The notes under the pieces were generated by a model, which was not told the origin of the DNA, made no database searches, and worked only from the letters and a program-made list of their open reading frames with translations. From positions 1 through 29,246 of the forward strand of contig PJAB01000340.1 of assembly GCA_002887195.1 (NCBI GenBank): a DNA stretch of 29,246 nucleotides. Reading direction: 5' to 3'. Each line of letters opens with the position of its first letter. The first letter of the stretch is position 1. The position numbers and the translations under genes are program-made. Below, in pieces: positions 1 through 7,286 of this stretch. This DNA is from Chrysochromulina parva. Lineage: Eukaryota > Haptophyta > Prymnesiales > Chrysochromulinaceae.

Positions 1-59
1 CTCCCCTCCCATCTCCTCCCCTCCCCTCTCCTCCCCTCCACTCCACCTAACTCACCCAG
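1..59 (+). other. 3' end of an intron (pyrimidine-rich)
   Basis: The first 59 bases are almost pure C/T, built from irregular CTCCC units. They are followed by CTAAC (47-51), a good branch-site match (YTNAY), and end in CACCCAG. The open reading frame that follows starts exactly after this CAG and has no good ATG of its own, so this is best read as the tail of an intron whose 5' part lies outside the window. Confidence 0.7.
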
Positions 60-497
60 TTGGATATTGAAACGTACGTCGAATGTCGCCTGCGTCCCCT
101 CGCCACCCTTTTCGAGCGTCGAGCTCCCATCATCTCCCGCCGTCAACAAATCTTTGAAGTTGGATCGCTCCTCGCCAATACTGCTGGCGCTGTGCTCGGG
201 GTCATTGCGTTGGGCAATTGGATTCCGGCAACTGTGGCCGTCGCCTCGGTGCTGCTGGCGCTTCAGGACTATTTTTACATCCCGTCGCAGCTCGAGGCCA
301 ATAACCGCGCGCTGCAAGAGAACCACGCGATGATCAACTACTACGAGTCACTCTCGCTCGTGCAGCGCAAGACGCGCTCCGTCAAGTTGGAGATCTGCAA
401 GTGCTGCGAGGACGCCGTGCTTGCCATTTGCTCGTCGCGCACCGCCTTGTCGCCAGCGCTGCCGAACCAGAAGAGTGCCGACGAAGAAGAAGTTTAG
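60..497 (+). CDS. Last exon of a SLATT/DUF4231-like two-TM membrane protein (partial)
   Basis: The frame is open from the intron acceptor at 59 to TAG at 495-497 and codes about 145 residues; the 5' part of the gene is outside the window. The exon begins with a Tyr/Arg-rich helix, then an ERRAP stretch, then a hydrophobic hairpin of about 35 residues (LLANTAGAVLGV, a GNW turn, PATVAVASVLLAL). A charged helix follows, with QLEANNRALQENH and NYYESLSLVQRKTRSVK, and then a short acidic tail. Two adjacent TM helices flanked by amphipathic helices are the layout of SLATT/DUF4231 domains. In bacteria these can be pore-forming effectors; in algae they occur in large proteins of unknown role. The family call rests on overall pattern only. 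A generic membrane-anchored coiled-coil tail is the alternative. Being the last exon is well supported, because no donor is needed before the stop. Confidence 0.55.
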   Translation: MDIETYVECRLRPLATLFERRAPIISRRQQIFEVGSLLANTAGAVLGVIALGNWIPATVAVASVLLALQDYFYIPSQLEANNRALQENHAMINYYESLSLVQRKTRSVKLEICKCCEDAVLAICSSRTALSPALPNQKSADEEEV

Positions 498-683
498 AGA
501 CCAGGGGGCACAATTAGGGCACAATCGCAGTCGAAGATATGGAAACGGCTTTGGGCTTACCGTACAAACACCTCAGTCGAGAAAGACTAGGGGGCACAAA
601 TCACACTGACACTCGCAGTCGAAGAAGGAAGATATACAAGAAACGGCTTTGGGCTTACCGTACAAACAACAAACCTCAGTCGA
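498..683. repeat. Degenerate tandem duplication just after the SLATT-like gene
   Basis: Two copies lie head to tail, about 498-583 and 584-683. Both start AGA(C)(C/T)AGGGGGCACAA, share CGCAGTCGAAGA, share a 28-nt identical block (543-570 and 641-668, beginning AAACGGCTTTGGG) and end CCTCAGTCGAG. They differ by small insertions in the second copy. The first copy begins immediately after the stop codon, so the duplication lies in the probable 3' UTR. Confidence 0.8.
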
Positions 684-1672
684 GGTCTTTACGTACAGCT
701 GAAACGCCTAACAATGACCGAGTACAATTTAAGTACAAGTATGCATATTCTGTGCGGACTGCGGAGAGCGGTGGTGGACGTTTGTGAAGTATTCTATCGG
801 CCGCAAAGTGGGTGAAGTATTCTCGTCTATGGGTACGCAGGAGTACATCATGGTGTTGGTGAAGACTAACGGTACCGAGTAAGGATAGTATATCATAGAT
901 CCGAAACCCTGTCGTACGAAAGGGCCTAAGGCACAAAGTGACTAGTATGCTCTGTGTAGTAAGCAGTAACCCCACTCCCCAGTGTCCGGTGTCCAGTGAC
1001 AGCCGGGGTTTTTCGGCTCGTCGCGACCGTCGACAACGACATCGGCCTTAACATAGGCGAGCTTGTCGGCATCTCGGCGACAAGAGAGAGGGCTCGAGCG
1101 CCCTCAAGGACGGGAGTCTCTCGGCGAAAGTAGTGCTGGTGGTACGGTACCCATATGCATGTCGACGCGACGGTCGGGGATTTGTGCACGGTAGGTTTTT
1201 TTGAATTGGATCAGAGAGTAATGCAAATTGTTCAATACCGAAATGCTCTTGCGCCTCGGCTCGCTGCGTCGCTGGTTACGCTTGTCATACAACTTCAATG
1301 AAAGCTGAGCGATGGTCAGCAAGAATGTTCAAATGGGGCGGCAGAAGCGAGCACTGGTTCTGCTCTCGCAAATCGCGCTGTGCCATGCGACACTGTGTTG
1401 CTCCTGCGGCGTGCGGGTTCTCGTGCGTCGTGGCTGGGTCGACTCTCTGGCCATGTCTCTGGCTCGGTTGGAATGTGGCCCCGCCCATGAACGTTCATGA
1501 CCAGGATCCCACACATCATGTTACGTACTGTTGCGCGCTCAGGCTCGCGTTTCTCCCGAGTCCTGCCCGAGTCCTGTCCAGAGTAGCCTGACCGTAACCT
1601 GAGTGTCAAGCTCCCCCAAGCACGAAAGGTACGTAGAACTAGGCTTTTCATCCAATCGCAAGTATCGGCCGC
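684..1672. other. Intergenic region, no gene seen
   Basis: Nothing convincing is seen in this 989-nt stretch. Short open frames exist on both strands, but their translations are Arg/Ser-rich and lack recognisable motifs. The first half (700-960) is noticeably less GC-rich than the flanking genes. The stretch probably holds 3' UTR sequence of the left gene and of the minus-strand RGS gene, which converge here. Confidence 0.6.
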
Positions 1673-3347
1673 TCACTGAACCAGGCAGCGACAACACCCA
1701 CCCGACTTGGCGGGTGCCTCTGGCGCGGGCTTCAGCCTATTTGCAGCATCCCTGACCTTCGCAAGCTCCTTGAGGTATTGCTTAAAGGTGTTGTTGCATA
1801 GGACCAAAAGCATCTCTTGGTAGCCTACCTCGAAGGCATCGGTCTCGCCTTCGTCGATCTTGGGCTTCATGAACTTAATCATGTGGTCGGCCAGGTTGAC
1901 GGGCGCGTCGCAGCCGGGCGCTAGGTGCGTGTTCCAGATCATCTCGGCCTTTGGCTTCCGATCGTCTGCTGAGAAGAGGAGGCTGTACTGCTGGCACGCT
2001 ACGCAGAAGTCAACATTCTCCTTGACGCCCTGCTTGGCCGCCGCGGTGCGCATGCACTCGAGCTTATCGGGCGAACGGAGTACCTCCGCCACCGCCTTGC
2101 GAGAAGCTGTCCCAGAGGCCCAGAAGCTGTCCAGGTCTTCGGATGAAGTACATGGGAGCCTATCAGCTGAATTTGAAGGCAATCGCTTCCCTGAGAGTAC
2201 GGCCTCTTTGTACGTGGGCCACGTCTCCAGGTTGAGCATGATGAACACCTCGTCGTACAGCTTGTCGAACAGGTCGAGCGGCAGCGCCTCCATCGGATTA
2301 GGCGTCTCGAGCGCATGGATGAGCCTCATCCTCTCCTCCGAGCGGACGACGATGCGCGTCTCCGATTGGGCCGCGAGGTATCTTGTCGAGATCTTCTTCG
2401 CCTGATGGAGGAGGTCCGCGGGCGAGAAGAGCAGCCGGTAGTCGCCCACCTCGAGAAGGAAAACTACCAGGTCATCGCACATGATGGTGCGGCAGTACTC
2501 GCAGAAGCGGTACACCTCAATGTCCTGCGCTTCGAACAATTCTTTGAGTGTCGTGTCTGCTTTGAGGTTGCAAGTGGAAGTGCCCGTGCCATCCGCCTCG
2601 CCTCGGTTGGCACACGCCTCGCAGAAGCGCGGGAAGAGCTCGAGCAGCATTACCTGGTTATCAGGAGGGACCGGATAGAGTCACATGGTAGCGCCGGACA
2701 CGTATCAGTAGAAGACTCTTACAGGCATTCATGGATATCCGCCCACACGCACGTCAACTCGCATGAGGGACGCTCACCTGGTACATCTCCATCTGCAGCT
2801 CCTCGAAAATGTCGACGGGCGGATTCGAGAGCCGGCCCTCGATCTTGGTGCGCATGGCCGCCTGTATGGTCGACACTTCGTATTCGGCACCTTGCTTGAG
2901 GTAGCGTTGGTGGATCTTTTTCGCGGCTCCCCTGAGTTCCTCGTTGCCAAAGATCATCCGGTAGTCCTCGGCGTCCTTCCAGAAGAGCAGCACGCCCAGA
3001 GCTTTCTGCGTGGAGAGGAACTCAGCAAATCCGTCGACGTTGAACATGTAGGACTTGCCGGCGCTGCTATCTCTGCCATTGGTCACGATTGGTCTGTTCT
3101 TGGCGGCTGTGTCCGCGCTGGACTGCAGCTGGTAAATGACTTTGTCAAGATTCTTCTTTTCTAGGCACTTGTCGAGCTGGAAGGCTTGCATTTTGTTCTG
3201 TGGCGGCTCGAAGCTCAGTTTGCGACTTCTGTACAGCGAAGCGTTGGGTCGGAAAGCGCCGCGCACTGACATACGGCTTGCAACGTTCTGCATTGGTTTC
3301 AGTGCGGGTGGATGCGGAGTGGTGCAAAGTTGTCGGGCCCAACTCAA
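1673..3347 (-). CDS. Triple-RGS-domain protein with C-terminal CaaX box (two exons)
   Basis: Coding is join(2778-3347, 1673-2653) on the minus strand, giving 516 residues with one phase-0 intron. RGS domains speed GTP hydrolysis by G-alpha subunits at the inner face of the plasma membrane. Three RGS-like folds are visible: residues about 103-205 (FAEFLSTQKALGVLLFWKDAEDYR through FEELQMEMYQ-VMLLELFPRF, spanning the splice), about 225-343 (FLLEVGDYRLLF, then YLAAQSETRIVV, then LFDKLYDEVFIMLNLETWPTY) and about 379-487 (ENVDFCVACQQYSLLF, then FKQYLKEL). The C terminus is GGCCRCLVQ. CLVQ fits a CaaX prenylation box; Gln at the last place usually specifies farnesyl, and the cysteines before it could be palmitoylated. 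The start at 3347 is the first ATG of the frame; Met19 or Met26 are alternatives. The gene is divergent from the RING gene. The RGS family is fairly sure; GAP activity is inferred. Confidence 0.82.
2654..2777 (-). other. Intron of the triple-RGS gene (124 nt)
   Basis: On the minus strand the exon ends ATGTACCAG, followed by donor GTGAGC. The intron ends CTGATAACCAG and the next exon reads GTA ATG CTG. Unspliced reading stops after VSVPHAS, whereas splicing joins the two halves of the first RGS domain in phase 0. A CTGAT branch-like motif occurs within TACTGATACG and again right at the acceptor. Confidence 0.85.
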
Positions 3348-3690
3348 TCAAAACTTCGTTGCAAGTTTCCGTCCGTCGCGTTGCGATGAATACTCATTTG
3401 AGGGATTTGTAGTGGTGACCGATGGCGTGACTTCAAAAGCCGACTTCGAACGAAGGGCGTTGTGGTTGTACTGAACAGCGAAGCATTTTCGTGCTGCGCT
3501 GCCGCGGCAGCTGCCGGCCTGCCGCTGCGAACTTTGTGTATAGCAGGCTGTGTCGGCCATGCCTCCGTCCATCGCGATAGCGGCCCCCGTGCTTGGGGTC
3601 GATGCCGACTTGACTTGACTTGGGGTCGATGTGTGTGTCGCACAAAAAAGCATTTTCGGCGACGGCACAAGGACGGATGTTGGTAGGAAG
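3348..3690. promoter_or_regulatory. Shared divergent 5' region of the RGS and RING genes
   Basis: The two genes are transcribed away from each other, so this 343-nt spacer should hold both promoters. No TATA box is evident. It contains a 27-bp duplication (CTTGGGGTCGATG at 3592-3604 and again at 3619-3631) that encloses a short CTTGA run (3609-3622). An A6 run lies at 3644-3649. The promoter role is inferred from gene orientation only. Confidence 0.45.
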
Positions 3691-3750
3691 ATGAGCCGGC
3701 ATACGACGCCTCGGATGTTGGTAGGAAGAGATGAGCCGGCATGCGACGCC
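3675..3750 (+). repeat. 38/40-bp tandem duplication covering the RING start codon
   Basis: Copy 1 (3675-3712) and copy 2 (3713-3750) both read GGATGTTGGTAGGAAG, then ATGAGCCGGCAT, then ACGCC (one base differs before it). Copy 2 has two extra bases (AG, 3729-3730) before its ATG, so the second ATG at 3731 is 40 nt downstream and out of frame with the first at 3691. Confidence 0.85.
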
Positions 3751-4821
3751 GAGGAGCGCTTTAATAGCTTCAACTATTGGCATGTTCCGCCTGCCTCTCC
3801 AAGCGAGGTCGGCGTGCCTGCCTCTCCAATCGAAATCGGCGTGCCGGATGACGAGCCGATGCACGAGGAGCCGGTGCATGACTCCAACATGTCGCCTGTG
3901 CACTTCGACGAACCAGCGCCGGCCACCCTCGCGCTCGCGCAGGAGTACGACGAGAACGAGCAGAACGGCACCGAAGACGACACGGAGGAGCCGGATGAGG
4001 AGGAGCCACTCTCACTCATCTCCAGCGACGCGGGCAATCGCTTGCTCGGCATCCTAGGCCGGCTATCGCAGCACCTTGGTGCCAATAGTCGCTTCGCACG
4101 GGCCGCCAACGTGCTTCAGGACGACGTGCTGCGCGCGCGGCTGGACGCCACCGAACATGGTCGCGTCGGGCCTGCGGAGGGCTCGATACTTGAGCAGTCC
4201 GATGTGCGATCCTCTGTCGTCTCGCTCTTGACCCTGCTCAACGACCCGCATCAGCCCGCGGCCGCCGGAGGCGCTCTTTCGTCTCCAGCGCGCCGGTTGC
4301 AGACGATCGAGTTGCGCTCGATGCCCGAGCCGTTCGTTCTTTTTGACATGCAGATGGCCATGAGTCCGCCGCTCTCTCCCGCATCCCCCAAGGCGCTTGC
4401 ATCCCTATCGCCGCCCGCATGCCCAGCCTTCGGCCTCGACCAGACACCGGCCAGCTGCCCAATCTGCCTCGAGCCGATTACGGATCTGAGCGAGGCGCTC
4501 GAGATGCCCTGCACGCGCGAGCTCTCTCGAGATGCGAGCGCTCCTGCCGTCTCGCATGCCTTCCACCGCCCGTGCCTGCAGCAGTGGCTCGGTACGCGCA
4601 GCACATGCCCCGTGTGCCGGTTTGCGCTGCCTACGGAGGAGGACGAGCTTGCACGGCAAGACGATGCGACTCTCGAGGCCGCTGCCACCGCCACGATCGC
4701 GGAGATTGCAGAGAACGCGGAGATGGTCCGTGGCAGCGTCGTCGAGCGCGTCGCCGTGCCAGCGGCCCTGCCAATAGCCGATGCGGCTTCCGATGAAGCT
4801 ACCCCTGGAGCACAGCCATGA
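3691..4821 (+). CDS. RING-H2 zinc-finger protein, probable E3 ubiquitin ligase
   Basis: An intronless frame of 376 residues runs from ATG 3691 to TGA 4819-4821. The frame is open further upstream, but only from a GTG at 3631; Met at 3715 is an alternative start. The N-terminal two thirds is disordered: a 9-residue duplicated Pro/Glu segment (27-bp repeat, 3790-3816 and 3817-3843), an acidic stretch DENEQNGTEDDTEEPDEEE, then a helical patch and an SPPLSPASP region. The RING ligands are C256, C259, C274, H289, H292, C295, C306 and C309 (CPIC, MPC, SHAFHRPC, CPVC), a C3H2C3 order. RING-H2 proteins recruit E2-ubiquitin. The oddity is 14 residues between the third Cys and the first His, where one to three are normal. 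The tail is Ala/Glu-rich. No TM helix is seen, so a cytosolic or nuclear place is likely. Confidence 0.85.
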   Translation: MSRHTTPRMLVGRDEPACDAEERFNSFNYWHVPPASPSEVGVPASPIEIGVPDDEPMHEEPVHDSNMSPVHFDEPAPATLALAQEYDENEQNGTEDDTEEPDEEEPLSLISSDAGNRLLGILGRLSQHLGANSRFARAANVLQDDVLRARLDATEHGRVGPAEGSILEQSDVRSSVVSLLTLLNDPHQPAAAGGALSSPARRLQTIELRSMPEPFVLFDMQMAMSPPLSPASPKALASLSPPACPAFGLDQTPASCPICLEPITDLSEALEMPCTRELSRDASAPAVSHAFHRPCLQQWLGTRSTCPVCRFALPTEEDELARQDDATLEAAATATIAEIAENAEMVRGSVVERVAVPAALPIADAASDEATPGAQP

Positions 4822-5644
4822 TGATGAGCAGTGTACACCATCTTGGCGATGCTGTGCTGATGGCGCCGCATCGCGCCAAACATGCTCGATCTGCCGCCGC
4901 AGCATGGCACGGGAACCCGTTCTGGCGCCGGGACGCGGGAGTCGAGCGAGAGCGGAGAGGCCCGGGACAGCGGACAGTCACGTCGGAGGCGGCGGCGATC
5001 CCGCACTCCGCAGCACGTCGAGACATACGCTCATAGCTAAATCCTAAAGCAACTACACGTTTTCCCTATACCCTTTACCCCTGTTTCACTATATTCCTAT
5101 ATTCCGCGAATCGACCGCCCGCGATCTAGCTAGCTAGGTTGAAGCTAGCTAGCTTGTTCGTACACCAGAACACCACGGCGATCCACGGTCGCTGCTCACG
5201 GGGGACCGGACGCGAGCCATGACACGAGCATGGACGCGACCCGGGCGATCGCACACGAGTCACTTTTGAACATGACTTTTGTTGCTTCGCCTTCTGTTGT
5301 ACCGCGCGCTCTTCCGACACGTCCGTTCTGACGCGTGGACGGGCGAGGTACTCGGGTGTCGGGTCAGGGTCAGCCTCGCCACGCGCCCCTGTGGCTAGTG
5401 CCCTGTCGTGTCACAAGGACGGGATATCACGGTTCACGCCATGATGCAAGCCCAAAGCAACCGAAAACCCGGTTGGCAAAACCAAAAGTACGACGCGAAG
5501 TAGGTAGTCCGAGCACCGGCATGGCTAATGGCATGCGCAAGGGCCGCAAGGCATCGTCCACGGGACTCCGGTACTGTACGGGTATGCCCTATGGGCTGCT
5601 CAACTCAGCCCCATCCGTACATACGTTTTTGTCGTCACTGCTCT
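4822..5644. other. Intergenic region, no gene seen
   Basis: Open frames here are short or are extensions of shadows of the RING gene, and none shows a domain. The stretch after 5040 is lower in GC. A self-complementary AGCTAGCT-rich patch lies at 5127-5155. It probably includes the 3' UTR of the RING gene; no canonical AATAAA is seen. Confidence 0.55.
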
Positions 5645-5832
5645 AACGTTTTTGTTGTACACCCTTTTTGTTTGTACGCTCTTGTAGCCTCCCGTTGTAG
5701 CCTCTCTTTTGTGGTACGCTCGTGTAGCCACCTGACCGTTGTAGCCTGTCTTTTGTTTGTACGCTCTTGTAGCCTGAAGCCTCTCTTTTGTTTGTACGCT
5801 CTTGTAGCCTGAAGCCTCCCTTGTAGCCTCTC
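5645..5832. repeat. Imperfect minisatellite, 35-bp-class units
   Basis: Units contain CTTTTGTTTGTACGCTCTTG followed by TAGCCT and GAAGCCTCT. Two well-matched copies sit side by side at about 5750-5784 and 5785-5819. More diverged copies lie at about 5664-5700 and 5705-5749, and partial ones at both ends (5645-5663, 5820-5832). The plus strand is rich in T and poor in A. No function is evident. Confidence 0.8.
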
Positions 5833-5905
5833 CCCATCTGACGCTCCGCCTCATCGATGTTCGCCGCCACACGCTCCGCCTCCACCGCCTGAGCGACCCG
5901 CGTTC

Positions 5906-6157
5906 GTGGCGTCGGACGAGGCTGCGGAGCGATTGGGGCGGACGAGCATCACGCCCATGGTGTACAAGGTGCTCATCTGCGAGGACGACGAGATGCAGAG
6001 GAACATTCTCCAGGCGCACAAATCCATCCGCTCACTGTCATCCGAGCTTCCGCCTCCGCGTTCTCTCCGCTCCGAGCCTGAAGCTGCCGGCGGCAGCGGG
6101 CGTCGCCCGTGCACCGCCGAGTGGCGAGGCGACGGGAGCGCCCGCGCCCGCGCCTAA
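5906..6157 (+). pseudogene. Receiver-domain-like fragment (possible exon or remnant)
   Basis: The frame around 5957-6022 reads MVYKVLICEDDEMQRNILQAH. This is very like the first beta strand and acidic pair of response-regulator receiver domains (a hydrophobic strand, then xxDD/EDD, then R..L). The rest of a receiver (phosphate-accepting Asp, Thr/Ser, Lys) does not follow; the frame runs into Ser/Pro/Arg-rich sequence and stops. It could be one exon of an unrecognised gene, a decayed copy, or chance. The frame has no ATG at its edge: the nominal 5906 start is GTG, and the first ATG is at 5957. Confidence 0.25.
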
Positions 6158-6919
6158 GGAGAAGCTGCCCGCGGCGGGTGTCGCGGCAGAGGCGGCAGCG
6201 GTAACGGCTAGCCGAGATTCGCGAGATTCCGGCGATCGAAGGCTCGAGCTGAAGCTGCTGGCGGGCGATTGCAAGCTTATCTTCGGGGAGGCGGTCGACG
6301 GCGCCGAGCTGCCTGGCCTGAAGCTACTCGCCGGCGATCTCGAACTGCTCGAGACGAAACTGCCTGCGTCGTCGCTAGATGTTGCCAACTTTGGCGACGG
6401 CTTTGGCGACCTTGGCGTGCAGTTAGGGCGAGTCGTCCCCATGCTCGGCAGCTTCCCTACTGGACGCCGTGCTCTAGGCCTCAGAATATGGGCGGATGTG
6501 GGTGCCGCACTGACGAACATGATGATTAACCTTTTCGGACTTTCCTCCTCAGGTTCAGGCGAACTCCCAGTCGGTGACAGCACATTTTGCATCGCCGCCA
6601 GCTCTGCACCACTGCTGCATCTGCTGCCGCAGGCGCCCGCAGCCAGCTGGCCCTTCAGCCGCTGGATCTCCTCCTGGAACTCGCGCAGAATGACGTCCTT
6701 ACGTTCCTCGTTGATCTGGGCGGCGCCCGGTGAATGTGCAGCATTCTGAGATACGCCTTTTCCTTTTGCGCTGTAGGGCTGAGAAGCTATCGCTTCGTCC
6801 AGCGGTTTGAGGTCCAACGGTTTGAGGTTTTTCGAGCGAGCTCGTGGAAGGCCGAGGCGACATGAGACCTGCAGCGTAGCGGCCATATTTTCGAGACGCT
6901 GACGAAATTCCTCTCGCAC
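6038..6919 (-). pseudogene. ORF with a kinesin-2 neck-like segment, motor domain missing
   Basis: A 293-residue minus-strand frame contains, at residues about 69-94 (6638-6715), INEERKDVILREFQEEIQRL followed by KGQL. Kinesin-2 heavy chains (KIF3/KIF17/OSM-3 type) have near-identical wording where the motor ends and the neck coil begins (INEDPKDALLREFQEEI). The codons for it start right after GCCCAG, which would serve as an intron acceptor. The rest is Ser/Pro-rich with SPASSF repeated. Upstream on this strand only about 520 nt separates it from the giant gene's start, too little for a 340-residue motor. The segment is therefore probably a stranded exon or pseudogene fragment rather than a working kinesin. 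No other part of kinesin is seen. Confidence 0.35.
6799..6828. repeat. 15-bp tandem duplication
   Basis: CCAGCGGTTTGAGGT (6799-6813) is followed directly by CCAACGGTTTGAGGT (6814-6828), one mismatch. On the minus strand it gives the repeated LKPLD in the kinesin-like frame. Confidence 0.8.
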
Positions 6920-7241
6920 CAGGGATTATTCTGATTTAGCATTTCTAAAACAATATATTTAGCATTTCTTGCAGAGAATTGGTCAAACCCCTGAAGTGCG
7001 GTGGGGGAAGGTGGTATGTGCCTGGTTCGCCCCTCGGGGCGGTGCTCGGGACTCGACAACCGCCTTGACTTGACTTGACTTGACTTGACTTGACTTAGAC
7101 TTGACCTCGGAAAAGCGCTTGTGATTTGCCTTTCCCCGACAACCCGCGAGGTCCGCGGCCGCAATCAACCAGACCGCGGCGGAAAGAAGCGACCCCGCGC
7201 GGTGCTCGTTGTGATTTGCCATCCCCTCCGACGGGGAACAA
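6920..7241 (+). promoter_or_regulatory. 5' region of the giant gene
   Basis: This 322-nt stretch should hold the promoter and 5' UTR of the giant gene. It includes the most A/T-rich patch near that gene (6930-6975). There a 13-bp direct repeat ATTTAGCATTTCT (6934-6946 and 6957-6969) flanks AAAACAATAT and gives a TATATTTA box-like element at 6955. A CTTGA pentamer array and a duplication that reaches into the start codon follow. The promoter role is inferred from position. Confidence 0.4.
7064..7106. repeat. (CTTGA)n microsatellite
   Basis: Six exact CTTGA units (7064-7093) are followed by CTTAGA and CTTGACC. The same pentamer occurs as a shorter run at 3609-3622 upstream of the RING gene. 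Confidence 0.9.
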
Positions 7242-7286
7242 ATGGCCCGCACTGGTCGCAAATATCAAACAGACCGCGGCGGAAAG
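7121..7286. repeat. Degenerate direct duplication reaching into the giant gene's first codons
   Basis: GTGATTTGCC occurs at 7121 and 7211, and AGACCGCGGCGGAAAG at 7171 and 7271. This gives two diverged copies of about 90-100 bp in tandem. The second copy contains the ATG at 7242 and codes the first residues of the giant protein (KYQTDRGGK); the first copy would code a similar NQPDRGGK but lies upstream of the ATG. Confidence 0.75.

Noticed and set aside
1316..1651. 111-residue minus-strand frame in the left intergenic region
   Set aside because: No motif, Arg/Ser/Pro-rich, and overlaps other equally long frames on both strands.
3631..3690. Upstream extension of the RING frame starting at 3631
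   Set aside because: The codon there is GTG, not ATG; the first ATG in frame is 3691.
5127..5155. AGCTAGCT-rich inverted repeat as a possible terminator or attachment site
   Set aside because: AGCT tetramers are self-complementary by nature; there is no stem of useful length with a clear loop and no flanking element.
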